Shown: piece after piece, positions 52,957 through 61,203 of the stretch
Layout: every line of letters starts with the position of its first letter
How positions within the stretch are numbered: the first letter of the stretch is position 1
Assembly (NCBI GenBank): GCA_963842355.1
Contig: CAWJGC010000004.1
Span: 248,001 to 312,000 of the forward strand
Direction of reading: 5' to 3'
Length of the DNA stretch: 64,000 nucleotides
From: JASHPR01 sp963842355
GTDB taxonomy: Bacteria > Actinomycetota > Actinomycetes > Streptosporangiales > Streptosporangiaceae
Notes under the pieces: generated by a model
The model's database searches: none
The model's input: only the letters and a program-made list of their open reading frames with translations
What the model was told of the DNA's origin: nothing
Made by a program: the position numbers and the translations under genes

Positions 52957-54357
52957 CTAGGTAACGGCGGCGCCGAGCTGCTCGAGCGTGTCTGCCATCC
53001 CGGCGGCGACGACGGCCAGATCAGGGACCGCCTCGGGGTCGCCGACGACGGCGATGTTCAGCTGGCCCGCGTAGGACAGGGCGCCGACGGTTACGGTGAC
53101 GTTGCCCTGCACGATGCCGATCTGGTACATCTCCCGGATTCTCGCGCCCGCCAGGCACAAGGGGGAGGCGGGGCCGGGGAGGTTACTGACGAGCAGGTTG
53201 ACCAGGCGCTGCCGCGACATCATGCTGATCATCGGTCGTTGCAGCAGGCTGGCGTTCGGCCCGCTCATCGGTGGCTGGCGCTTGCGGGCCGCGGTGGCTG
53301 CGGCGATCTGCGCCAGCCGCCGGGCGGGGTCGGCCTCTGCGACCGGGAGCGGGACGAGGATGATGCCGACCTGGTTCCCCGTGGCCGGCGGATCCGGCGC
53401 GGCTCGCACCGATGCGGCCACCGAGGCCCGCAGGACCAGCCGCGGCGTGAGCTCACCGCGGGCGGCCAGCACGCTCCCGGCCCCGCCTGCCACTGCCGCC
53501 AGGACGACGTCATTGACCGTTCCCCCGTGCGCGTGCGCGACCGCCCGGGCGCGCTCCAGGTCCGCCCGGACCACAAGCAGGCGGTGCTGCCCGCTGACCG
53601 GGACGTTCAGTGAGGTCCGGGGGGCGAGGCCGTCGCGCGCCAGCTGGCCGGCCTGCCGGGCCAGGACGCCGAGGCGGGCGGCCACGGCCGAGGGACGCCG
53701 CACGGCGCGCACGGCGCCGGTCACGGCCAGCGCCCGCCGGCGCACCTGGTCGGCGGCCAGCTCGCGTCCGGACGGGACCGCTTCGGGCGCCCAGGCCGGG
53801 ACGTCCGCAGCCGCCGTGCCCGGATCGGGGTCGCACAGGGCTGCGAGCATCGCCAGCGCGGCGATCCCGTCGGCGACCACATGATGCAGGCGGACCAGCA
53901 GCCCGGCGCGGTGATCAGCGAGCCCGGTCAGCAGCCACATCTGCCACAGCGGCCGGGACCGGTCCAGCCGGTCCTGGTTCAGCTCGGTGCAGACCCGCAG
54001 CAGTGCCGCCTCGTCGCCCGGCGCGGGCACCGGCCGGGCGCGCACATGCTCCCCGATGTCGAAGCCGGCGGCGTCCACCCAGACGGGAGGCCCGAGGCCG
54101 AGCCCCGGCCGGTACAGCACCTGCCGCAACCGAGGCACCAGATGCAGCCGCTGCGCCACGATCACCCGCAGGGTATCGAGATCCAGCAGGCCGGCCGGGC
54201 GCGCGAGGTCCCGCGGACCCGCCAGGCCAGCGCGGCCGCAGTCCGCCAAGCCCGCGCGAACAGCGCCGTCGAAGATGATCAGCGCCGCAACGTGCATCGG
54301 CAGGCCGCGGTCCTCCACCCGCAGATTGACCAGATCCCCGGGGCTCAGCCGCTCCAT
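52957..54357 (-). CDS. Wax ester synthase/diacylglycerol acyltransferase (WS/DGAT) family
   Basis: 466 residues from ATG 54357. The catalytic motif HHVVADG lies near residue 155 in VRLHHVVADGIAALAMLAAL. The C-terminal half carries NDVVLAAVAGGAGSVLAARGEL and NQVGIILVPLPV. The N-terminal start MERLSPGDLVNLRVEDRGLPMHVAAL fits the family opening. These enzymes esterify diacylglycerol or alcohols with acyl-CoA to make storage lipids at the membrane face. Length and motifs match actinobacterial Ws/Dgat proteins. Whether it makes triacylglycerol or wax is not decidable. Confidence 0.9.
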   Translation of the reverse strand: MERLSPGDLVNLRVEDRGLPMHVAALIIFDGAVRAGLADCGRAGLAGPRDLARPAGLLDLDTLRVIVAQRLHLVPRLRQVLYRPGLGLGPPVWVDAAGFDIGEHVRARPVPAPGDEAALLRVCTELNQDRLDRSRPLWQMWLLTGLADHRAGLLVRLHHVVADGIAALAMLAALCDPDPGTAAADVPAWAPEAVPSGRELAADQVRRRALAVTGAVRAVRRPSAVAARLGVLARQAGQLARDGLAPRTSLNVPVSGQHRLLVVRADLERARAVAHAHGGTVNDVVLAAVAGGAGSVLAARGELTPRLVLRASVAASVRAAPDPPATGNQVGIILVPLPVAEADPARRLAQIAAATAARKRQPPMSGPNASLLQRPMISMMSRQRLVNLLVSNLPGPASPLCLAGARIREMYQIGIVQGNVTVTVGALSYAGQLNIAVVGDPEAVPDLAVVAAGMADTLEQLGAAVT

Positions 54358-54675
54358 AACGCCCAGATCCTCAGCTGCCCGGCCGCCGGCACCCGGCGCG
54401 GCCCGAGCCCGCGCGCCGCCGGGGGAACCGCACGACGCCATGTCCGGCCAGCGACACGGCCGCGGCCAAAGCTCCGGCGCGCCGCGGCTCCCGTGCCCCG
54501 TCGGCTCTGCGGCTTCCCGCGGTCGCCAGCCACCACGCCAGCCTCACGGCCTGCTCACGGTCCGGCCAGGGGCGAACGTCCCGGACCGGGCGTGTGCTCC
54601 TTCCGCCAGAGGCCGCCCCCGCGATCTTCTGAGCCGTGGCGCAGACCGTTCCGTTTTCTGCCGCGGCATCCGGGC

Positions 54676-54750
54676 GTCGACGGCAACGTCGTCGCGGTTG
54701 TGAGCGGCGGCAACATCGCCACGGATACGCTCGCGCAGATCGTCGCATAG
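54676..54750 (+). pseudogene. Threonine dehydratase-like enzyme, C-terminal remnant
   Basis: VDGNVVAVVSGGNIATDTLAQIVA followed by a stop matches the phosphate-binding GGN loop and last helix of PLP-fold type II threonine/serine dehydratases. About 300 preceding residues are missing, so only a remnant is left. Confidence 0.6.
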
Positions 54751-54889
54751 GCGCCCCGGCACCTGCGTCCCCGGCCACCTGCGTCCCCGGCCAACGTCGG
54801 CACCGGCTGTTGTTCAGCTGCTGCGGGAGATCAGGCCGTGTCACCGCTGGGCACGCCAAGCGCGGCACGCGGAGGAGAATGCTGTCGCG

Positions 54890-55543
54890 TTACGGGAGGG
54901 TCATCCCGGCTTGCTCCCGTACCCAGTGGGCTGCTGCCGATTCGCTATGAGATACCCACAGCGCAACATCAAGGATGCGCAGCATGGTGGCCCCGGCGGC
55001 GACGGCGGGGCGCAGCGCCTCGATCTGGGCCCGGGCGGCAGGGTCTTGCATCAGGCAGCGCAGCACGTCCAGGGTCCTGCCGGGGACCCCGATGGCCTTG
55101 ATGACCACGCTGTCGCTGATCGGGCACAGCCGCGGGCGCTTGCGGGCCAGCAGCTTGGTGGCGCTGGCGGTGCCGATGCCCTCGATCGCCGTCAGCGCAT
55201 CCCACAAGACATCGACGCGCCCTAGAGTGTCATCCCCGGCATCCTGCAAGTCAGTGTCCTGCGGGATGGCGGCCAGCATCGCTGACAGCCGCTGCCCGTC
55301 GCTGCCGAGCAGGATGCGGACTACCTGCGGGCGCCAGGTGATGTCCAGCAGCGCCACGGCCAGCAGGTCGTCGGCAACGATCTGACCGGGCGGATTGCGG
55401 CCCAGGTCGCTGAACGTCATCCCGGCAAAGCCCGGCTCGCGGAAATAAACGGCGACGGCCCGGCCCAGGCCAGCCGCGCCCAGCTCCGCGGCTAGCCGCC
55501 GGGCGGCGGAGCCGACCGCCTCGTCGGTGCGTAATAACCGCAT
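54890..55543 (-). CDS. DUF6308 family protein with a helix-hairpin-helix motif
   Basis: 217 residues from ATG 55543 (MRLLRTDEAVGSAARRLAAELGAAGLGRAV). The central LGRVDVLWDALTAIEGIGTASATKLLARKRPRLCPISDSVVIKAIG contains a helix-hairpin-helix (IEGIGTASATKLLA) like that of base-excision DNA glycosylases, then WVREQAGM at the end. I recall this as DUF6308, whose role is unknown; DNA binding is a guess from the motif. Confidence 0.72.
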   Translation of the reverse strand: MRLLRTDEAVGSAARRLAAELGAAGLGRAVAVYFREPGFAGMTFSDLGRNPPGQIVADDLLAVALLDITWRPQVVRILLGSDGQRLSAMLAAIPQDTDLQDAGDDTLGRVDVLWDALTAIEGIGTASATKLLARKRPRLCPISDSVVIKAIGVPGRTLDVLRCLMQDPAARAQIEALRPAVAAGATMLRILDVALWVSHSESAAAHWVREQAGMTLP

Positions 55544-55731
55544 ACAACAAGTATGTCCGCTACTGCACCGGCTCGGCGACGATTCTGGCCGGCCAGGTCC
55601 CCATACCAGCCGGCCCGGGGTGATCGGCGCTCTTCGGCAGACGCCGAGACTCAGAGCGTGGTGAGGCCTGAGCGCCGGAGCCATCGGTCGATGGCGTCGC
55701 CGGCGCCGAAGATGACTGCGAAGGTGGGTCG

Positions 55732-56001
55732 TCAGTCGTGGATGGGGCGGTTTCCGATGGCGCTGACCATGGCGGGGTCGCGGTGGTCGAAGAACAGGGT
55801 CGCGCCGGTGTCCATGGCGGCGATGCGGGCCATCTCGTCGTCGGTGAGGGTGAAGCCGAAGAGGTCGAGGTTCTGCGCCATCCGCTCGGGTCGAACCGAC
55901 TTGGGGATGGCGACGATGTTGCGCTGGGTGAGCCAGCGGAGCACGACCTGGGCGACGGACTTGCCGTGGGCGGCGCCGATCTCGGTCAGGGTGGGGTCGG
56001 A
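55732..56001 (-). pseudogene. Aldo/keto reductase, C-terminal remnant
   Basis: DPTLTEIGAAHGKSVAQVVLRWLTQRNIVAIPKSVRPERMAQNLDLFGFTLTDDEMARIAAMDTG matches the last third of an aldo/keto reductase, including the NADPH-phosphate loop PKSVRPERMAQN. The barrel front with the catalytic tetrad is missing; upstream of residue D the sequence is unrelated. A 5'-deleted relic, next to the tetR operator. Confidence 0.8.
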
Positions 56002-56172
56002 TCCACAGCGGAGATCCGCAGTTATGGGCAGATACGGAGGGATGGAAATACTGCGACCTGGTGGCGCATAACGGGGCATTCTGTCTTGGCTAGCGTCGGG
56101 ATCCGACAGCGCTCCTGGATGAGTTCTGCACCGCCGCTGTCGCCGTGCTGGAGTATGCGTGTAGGAAAATAT

Positions 56173-56193
56173 TTGACTGACTAGGTCAGTCAA
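56173..56193. promoter_or_regulatory. Perfect palindrome, probable TetR operator
   Basis: TTGACTGAC and its exact reverse complement GTCAGTCAA around a TAG centre, 14 bases upstream of the tetR ATG and in an AT-rich context. Position and symmetry fit an autoregulatory TetR-family operator. Confidence 0.75.
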
Positions 56194-56207
56194 TTTATTG
56201 TAACGGC

Positions 56208-56915
56208 ATGCCCCGCAAGAGACCGGAAGATCGCCTCGACCAGCTGGCGGACGCGGCGCTGACCGTCTTCGGCCGCACGGGATTCCGGCTTGCCCAGATG
56301 GATGACATTGCCGCGGAGATGGGCGTCGCCAAAGGCACCCTCTACGGCTACGTGGACAGCAAGGAGGCGCTGTTCGCCCTGGCTCTGGAGAGCATCATGC
56401 GCCCGGGATCGCTGCCGCTCCCGCCGTTGCCGATAGCAGCGCCGAGTGAGGCTGAGCTGCTGGCCCGGGTCCGCGACCGCATAGCAGAGCTCGGCGCGCT
56501 GCCCGCGCTGCAAGCCGCCCTGGGCCGCCGCGGCCCGGCAGATGCCGGCGGCGAGCTGGCCGGGATCATCGGCGAACTGTGGGATCTGCTGGCCGCGACC
56601 CGTCGCGGGGCGGACATGATCGAACGGTCTGCCCGTGACTGGCCGGAACTGGCTGAGGTCTTCTACATCGGATTCCGCCGCCAGCTGATCGCCAGCCTGG
56701 CCAGCTACCTTGAACGAGGCGCGCGCCGGGGCGAGTTCCGGCCCGTCGAGCATCCCGGGGTGACGGCCCGGTTCGTCCTGGAATCGGTGGTCTGGTTCGC
56801 CAGCCACAGGCTCAGCGACCCTGACTCGGCTGACATCGACGGCGAGGTAGCGCGCGCCGATGTGACCAGGCTGCTGATCACGGCCCTCATCCCAGACGCC
56901 GCGAGCAGGCCATGA
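56208..56915 (+). CDS. TetR family transcriptional regulator
   Basis: 235 residues. N-terminal HTH: LDQLADAALTVFGRTGFRLAQMDDIAAEMGVAKGTLYGYVDSKEALFALAL (about residues 8-58). The C-terminal ligand domain is helical, with AATRRGADMIERSARDWPELAEVFY and VTARFVLESVVWFASHRLSDPD. A 21-bp palindrome just upstream indicates autoregulation. The gene is followed by an alpha/beta-hydrolase stub and a membrane acyltransferase gene, likely parts of its regulon. Ligand unknown. Confidence 0.92.
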   Translation: MPRKRPEDRLDQLADAALTVFGRTGFRLAQMDDIAAEMGVAKGTLYGYVDSKEALFALALESIMRPGSLPLPPLPIAAPSEAELLARVRDRIAELGALPALQAALGRRGPADAGGELAGIIGELWDLLAATRRGADMIERSARDWPELAEVFYIGFRRQLIASLASYLERGARRGEFRPVEHPGVTARFVLESVVWFASHRLSDPDSADIDGEVARADVTRLLITALIPDAASRP

Positions 56916-57127
56916 CCGGGCCCGGTGCTGACGGCGTCCTGCTGATCCACGGCGTCCATCACGGGGCGTGGGTATGGGACGGCGATCGTGCCCTTGATAG
57001 CTGGCCTCACGGGCTCCGCTGGCTGCCGCGCACGGTACTCGCCCTGCGACCGGACGGCAGCCGCGCTGAGCTGACGCCAATGCGACAGCCCCGGCGGCCG
57101 AGACTCATAAGGAGGTCAGCCCGATGA
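56912..57127 (+). pseudogene. Alpha/beta hydrolase, N-terminal stub
   Basis: Starts with ATG overlapping the tetR stop. DGVLLIHGVHHGAWVWD is the beginning of an alpha/beta hydrolase with its HG oxyanion motif, but homology ends after 23 residues and the frame closes at residue 71, overlapping the ATG of the acyltransferase gene. Probably the 5' remnant of a deleted operon gene, which left the overlap reading-frame coupling intact. Confidence 0.65.
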
Positions 57128-58473
57128 CAGCGCCAGACATCAGCCAGTTCGAGCCGGCCGATCCGGCTCCGGCGGGCCGGCGGATCCCTGTGATGGCACC
57201 TGTTGCCGCGCGTACGGCCGCCGGGCAGTCGTTGTCCGGCCTTTCCGCCGGCCGGCGGCCAGAGTTCGACGTGATGCGCGGGTTCGTGGTGGCCGGGCTG
57301 GTGGTCTTCCACTCCGCCGTGGTGTTCGCCTCGGGCGCTTCCTGGTTCGTGACGGATCCGCAGCCCAGCGCCGGGTTCGCCGTCTTCCTGCTGTGGGGGT
57401 CGTTGTGGGGGATGCCGCTGCTGTTCCTGGTCTCCGGGATGGGTGCACGGTATGCGATGCGGACCCGCTCTGCGGCAGCGTTCGCCCGGGAGCGGCTGGC
57501 CCGGCTGCTGGTCCCGTTCATATTCGGGCTGGTGGTGCTGGTTCCGCCGATGTTCTATATCGAAAGGCGCGGCCAGCCAGCCTTTCACCAGCCGTTCTGG
57601 CGTTTTTGGCTCAGCTTCGTGAACGTCCCGGCTATCGCGCGCGGGCTGCTGCCGCGCGGGTCGTGGATATCGGGGGGCGTCAACTTCGACCCCGCGCACC
57701 TGTGGTTCCTGTACGTCCTGCTGGTGTTCTCGGTCGCGCTGCTGCCGCTGTTTGCCTACCTGCGGGGCCCGCGGGGCAGGCCGCTCACCGGCCGGCTGGC
57801 TGGTTTCGCCGATTGCCATGGCACCGTCGTGGTGCTCGCGGCCGCGATTCCCATGATGGTTGTCGAGGCGGTGTTCGGCCCGGATGTCAACACCGGAGGC
57901 TGGGAACGCGTGGTGTATGTGTTCCCGTTCCTGTACGGGTTCCTGATCGCCTCCGACCCGCGGTTCGAGGCTGCGCTGCGGCGCTCCCGCTGGCCGGCCC
58001 TGGCGGTTGGCTGCGCGGCGACCGGGGCGCTGGTGGCGTGGGCGGGTGCCCTGAGCGGATCGGGCGCCGGTCTCGGCGCCGGCGTCCCGCCAGGCTGGAG
58101 CGCCCTGCAGGGCCTGGCCGGCTGGGCGTGGATCGTGGCGATCATGGGATTCGCGGGGTCCATTACCGCCCGCCGACCACACCCGCAGACCAGCGCGGAT
58201 TCCCGGCCCGCCGCGGCGCCCGAGCCTCGATGGCAGCGTGCCGCCCGGTACGGCAACCAGGCCGTGCTGCCCTTCTACCTGCTGCACGAGCCAGTCATCG
58301 TGGCGGCTGCCTGGTTCATCGTCCGCTGGCACGCCCCGGCTCTCCCCGAGTACACGGCGCTGGTGATCGTGTCCTTCGCCACCACGCTCGCCCTGTATGA
58401 GCTGGCAGTACGGCGATTCCGCCCCGCCCGGCTCCTGCTTGGCATGAAGCCCCCGCCAGCCCTCCACAGGTGA
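57124..58473 (+). CDS. Acyltransferase-3 family membrane protein
   Basis: 449 residues from ATG 57124 with AAGGAGGTC upstream. About ten membrane helices: the first (FDVMRGFVVAGLVVFHSAVVF) includes the family's essential His, the next LLWGSLWGMPLLFLVSGMGARYAMRTR the conserved Arg region; AHLWFLYVLLVFSVALLPLF and the C-terminal LPFYLLHEPVIVAAAWFIV are typical. This family O-acylates sugars, lipids or antibiotics at the membrane. Likely controlled by the upstream TetR. Confidence 0.9.
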   Translation: MTAPDISQFEPADPAPAGRRIPVMAPVAARTAAGQSLSGLSAGRRPEFDVMRGFVVAGLVVFHSAVVFASGASWFVTDPQPSAGFAVFLLWGSLWGMPLLFLVSGMGARYAMRTRSAAAFARERLARLLVPFIFGLVVLVPPMFYIERRGQPAFHQPFWRFWLSFVNVPAIARGLLPRGSWISGGVNFDPAHLWFLYVLLVFSVALLPLFAYLRGPRGRPLTGRLAGFADCHGTVVVLAAAIPMMVVEAVFGPDVNTGGWERVVYVFPFLYGFLIASDPRFEAALRRSRWPALAVGCAATGALVAWAGALSGSGAGLGAGVPPGWSALQGLAGWAWIVAIMGFAGSITARRPHPQTSADSRPAAAPEPRWQRAARYGNQAVLPFYLLHEPVIVAAAWFIVRWHAPALPEYTALVIVSFATTLALYELAVRRFRPARLLLGMKPPPALHR

Positions 58474-58577
58474 ACAACCCGCTACAGGCACGCAAGGTCT
58501 TCTCCAGCGCGCACGCGCCGAGTACGTCAGCGCCTACCGCTCCGACGCCGCACCATGATGGTGGTCGGGGAAGGGCA

Positions 58578-59288
58578 TCAGCTCGCCTGCCGGCAGCGGT
58601 CGAGGATTGCCGCGCGCAGCGCCGGTGCTGACACGCCAAGTGCTGACAGGATGGGAGGTACCAGCCCGTCGTTCATGGCGATGATCGCGAGAGCGACGTG
58701 CTCGGTGCCGGGGCCCGGGGCATGCTGGGCCCGCGCCTCATGGCGGACGTTCTCCCAGAACTCGCGGGCGCTGGGGGTGAACGGGATGAACACAGGGGTT
58801 CGGTCCTCGTGCCGCCACAGTCCGGTGGCTGCGCGCAGGGGGATCGGTTCCCTGGCCGCCGCGCGGCGCCGGTGCCAGCGGGCCATGAGCCAGGCGGCCA
58901 CGTCGCGGCGGGGGCGGGGCAGGTTCAGCCTGGCCGGGCGGGCACCTCGCTCGACGGCCCGGCCGGCGTGCGCGAGGGCATCCGCTTCGAAGGACGATTC
59001 GATCCTGGCGCGCACGGCGCCCAGATCGATCCCGATGGCCGCGAGCGCGTCCCGGTCAAGGCTGCCGAACAGGCCGGCCCCGGCCCCGTGACCGGCATGA
59101 CGGACGATCTCCTCCTCAACGCGCTGCGGTGTGACGCCGCGCTCGGCCAGGAGGGCGCCCGCTAGCTGGCCGGAAGAGACCAGAGCGAGCAGGAGATGCT
59201 CGCCGCCGATGTAACGGTGCCCGAGCCGGCCGGAATGCTCCAGGGCGAGGGTCAGGATGGCGAGGGCCTCGGGGGTGGCAGGCTCCAT
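58578..59288 (-). CDS. Clp-N (double ClpA/B N-terminal repeat) protein
   Basis: 236 residues from ATG 59288. The first 80 residues form a Clp-N repeat: ALAILTLALEHSGRLGHRYIGGEHLLLALVSSGQLAGALLAERGVTPQRVEEEI. A second, weaker one is near the C-terminus: FWENVRHEARAQHAPGPGTEHVALAIIAMNDGLVPPILSALG. No AAA+ domain, so it is an adaptor-like protein, not a chaperone. Its start overlaps the HTH gene's stop (ATGA), so the pair is co-translated. Stand-alone Clp-N proteins with a small HTH partner recur in actinomycetes. Confidence 0.87.
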   Translation of the reverse strand: MEPATPEALAILTLALEHSGRLGHRYIGGEHLLLALVSSGQLAGALLAERGVTPQRVEEEIVRHAGHGAGAGLFGSLDRDALAAIGIDLGAVRARIESSFEADALAHAGRAVERGARPARLNLPRPRRDVAAWLMARWHRRRAAAREPIPLRAATGLWRHEDRTPVFIPFTPSAREFWENVRHEARAQHAPGPGTEHVALAIIAMNDGLVPPILSALGVSAPALRAAILDRCRQAS

Positions 59289-59521
59289 CACCGCGCCCCG
59301 GTCCGCTTGCCGTGCTTGCGGTGCACGGTCTGCTTGGTGACACCGAGCCGGGTAGCGATGTCCTGCCAGGACCACCCCAGCGTCCGGGCGTTCTCGACCT
59401 GGAGGATCTCCAGCCGCTCGGTGAGCGTCCGCAAGGCCGCCACTGCACGGAGCCCCACGTCAGGGTCGGTGCTGGCGGCACCTTCAGCGACCTCAAGTGC
59501 TGACTCCATGACCGTCAGCAT
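59288..59521 (-). CDS. Small HTH regulator, partner of the Clp-N protein
   Basis: 77 residues. VGLRAVAALRTLTERLEILQVENARTLGWSWQDIATRLGVTKQTVHRKHGKRTG is a resolvase/sigma-4-like HTH in which WSWQDIATRLGVTKQTVHRKHG is the DNA-reading unit. Start is uncertain: ATG 59521, ATG 59509 or ATG 59548, and none has a strong ribosome binding site. Two palindromic operators cover this start region, so it probably represses itself and the Clp-N gene. Such pairs might link protein quality to transcription (inference). Confidence 0.78.
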   Translation of the reverse strand: MLTVMESALEVAEGAASTDPDVGLRAVAALRTLTERLEILQVENARTLGWSWQDIATRLGVTKQTVHRKHGKRTGAR

Positions 59522-59529
59522 ATGCTGAC
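59514..59529. promoter_or_regulatory. 16-bp perfect palindrome, operator 1
   Basis: GTCAGCATATGCTGAC overlaps the HTH gene's start region. A near-identical copy lies 27 bases further on, as expected for paired operator sites of a dimeric regulator. Confidence 0.75.
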
Positions 59530-59540
59530 AACCACCGGGC

Positions 59541-59556
59541 GTCAACATATGCTGAC
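59541..59556. promoter_or_regulatory. Near-perfect palindrome, operator 2
   Basis: GTCAACATATGCTGAC differs from operator 1 at one base. Centre-to-centre distance is 27 bases, between two and three helical turns. Confidence 0.7.
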
Positions 59557-59740
59557 GATCCGCGCGGGTCGGCTCGTCCGGCCCCCCCCCGCCGTTCAGC
59601 CGCAGGCTCCAGTTGAGTCACATTACCCAGCGTCAGGATTCCGCGGAAGGCAGCAATCCGGGCACTGTCAGCGAATCCCACCTCCTTCGCTCCGGTGCGC
59701 TCAGAGCCGGCGAGCAACTCGTTGACGGGTTCGAAATACC

Positions 59741-59839
59741 GTCGGGGCATTCCTCGGCGTGCTGCGCGGCGACAACGCCGGAAAGACGATCGTCCAGATC
59801 GCGAACGACCCACCTCACCACCCTGACCCCGTCACCTGA
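59741..59839 (+). pseudogene. MDR/quinone-oxidoreductase-like enzyme, C-terminal remnant
   Basis: VGAFLGVLRGDNAGKTIVQIAND followed by a few residues and a stop resembles the end of a zinc-independent NADP oxidoreductase (LKGxNxGKxVVxI). Nothing before it fits the family. Confidence 0.5.
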
Positions 59840-60189
59840 CCCCAGCCGGTCTGACGCTGCGGCACACGCCGATCCCCGGAAGACGACCTCCTCCGCCGCG
59901 ACCAGGACGGCCAGATCCAGCGACCCAGGCCCGCAGAACCGGGTAATCGGCTGGCCCGCATGCGCACGACCGACACAACTACGACACCGTTCGTAATCGG
60001 CAGGGATCGATCCGGCGTCGTGTCAGCCGAAAAGCGACTCACGTTCACTGATATGCGCTGGTCCGCGCCAACCCGCAAGCAGCCGCCGTTCGGCGCGGTC
60101 GCGGGGTTGGACGGCGTCACTGCTGATTGGCGCAGACCCGGAAGTTCTGCGCGCCACGTATGGCCCGGCGAGCCACGTTCGTCTTCCCG
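59840..60189. other. Intergenic stretch, no supported gene
   Basis: Short overlapping frames only. It holds no clear promoter or hairpin that I can point to and separates the oxidoreductase remnant from the end of the aminotransferase gene. Confidence 0.35.
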
Positions 60190-61203
60190 TCACGCCCGTC
60201 TCTTCCACGCCCCGGGCGTGGCCGTCGCATCGGCGAGGATTGCCCCCGCGTACTGGATCTGGTCGGAGGTGTTGTACAGATGCGGGGAGAGGCGGATGTT
60301 GCCCGCGCGAAGAGCGGCGTCGATACCGGCGTCGGTCAGGCGCTGGTAGACCGCCTCGTTGTCCCCGGGGTCAGCCGCGCTGATGACGACGATCGCCGCC
60401 CGCTGACCGGCGTCGGTGGGGCTGATGAAGCGGTAGTCGCTGTCGTCGAGCAGCCCGATCAGCTGCTCGACGAGCGCCTGGTCATGGCCGGCGATCGCCT
60501 CGATGCCTTGCGCCAGGAGGTACTCGAGCGCCGCGGCCCAGGGGATGAAGTTGAGGAAGTTAGCGGTGCCGAAGACGTCGCAGGCACGGGCGCCGAGTTC
60601 GTCGCGCAGACGATGCTCGCCTTCTCGGTTGAGGTCGAGCTCGACGTTGTCGGGCAGGGCAAGCCAGTAGGCCTGGACCGGGTGCGTGGTGCGGAGGACG
60701 TCGGGGCGGACCCAGGCGAAGCCGGTGGCGTAGGGGCCGCAGAGCCACTTGAAGCCCGAGCAGGAGATCGCGGCCACCGGGAGCCGCCGGACGTCGAACG
60801 GCAGCGCGCCCAGGCCCTGGGTCACGTTGACAACCAGGTGCACGCCGGAGCGTTCGCAGACCTCGTGCAGGCCAGCAACGTCGACGACGTGGCCGGTCCG
60901 GGGGCGGACCCAGTTGACGGCGACGACACGGGTCCGCGGCGACAGCTCCTGCTGCAGGCGCTCGGGCTCAAGCACCGGCTCGCCGAGCTCGAGCTGGCGC
61001 ACGATCACGCCGTGGCGCTCGGTGACCAGCCAGGGAAACACGGTCGCCGGGAACTCGTCGGCCAGCACGAGGACCTCGTCGCCTTGCCGCCAGGGCAGGC
61101 CGTTGGCCAGTACCTGGAGCCCCCATGATGCACTGTTGCCGAGGATGATCTCCTCTGCCGGCGCGCCGATCAGGCGGCCCAGATACCTACCGCATGCATA
61201 CAT
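60190..61203 (-). CDS. Class V aminotransferase-fold PLP enzyme, N-terminus probably missing
   Basis: 337 residues from ATG 61203. The PLP-binding motif CSGFKWLCGPYATGF gives the Schiff-base Lys near residue 150; IILGNSASWGLQVLANGLPWRQGDEVLVL, NWVRPRTGHVVDVAGL and GTANFLNFIPW follow the cysteine-desulfurase/isopenicillin-epimerase pattern. Family members have about 50-60 more residues before RGEMYACGRYLG, with the substrate-side helix; here that part is absent and the marR start overlaps by ten bases. It may therefore be a 5'-truncated pseudogene. Reaction undetermined. Confidence 0.7.
   Translation of the reverse strand: MYACGRYLGRLIGAPAEEIILGNSASWGLQVLANGLPWRQGDEVLVLADEFPATVFPWLVTERHGVIVRQLELGEPVLEPERLQQELSPRTRVVAVNWVRPRTGHVVDVAGLHEVCERSGVHLVVNVTQGLGALPFDVRRLPVAAISCSGFKWLCGPYATGFAWVRPDVLRTTHPVQAYWLALPDNVELDLNREGEHRLRDELGARACDVFGTANFLNFIPWAAALEYLLAQGIEAIAGHDQALVEQLIGLLDDSDYRFISPTDAGQRAAIVVISAADPGDNEAVYQRLTDAGIDAALRAGNIRLSPHLYNTSDQIQYAGAILADATATPGAWKRRA

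Noticed and set aside
59949..60189. Plus-strand frame beginning MRTTDTTTTPFVIGRDRSGV as a gene
   Set aside because: No ribosome binding site, no recognised family, and it runs into the aminotransferase gene's end.
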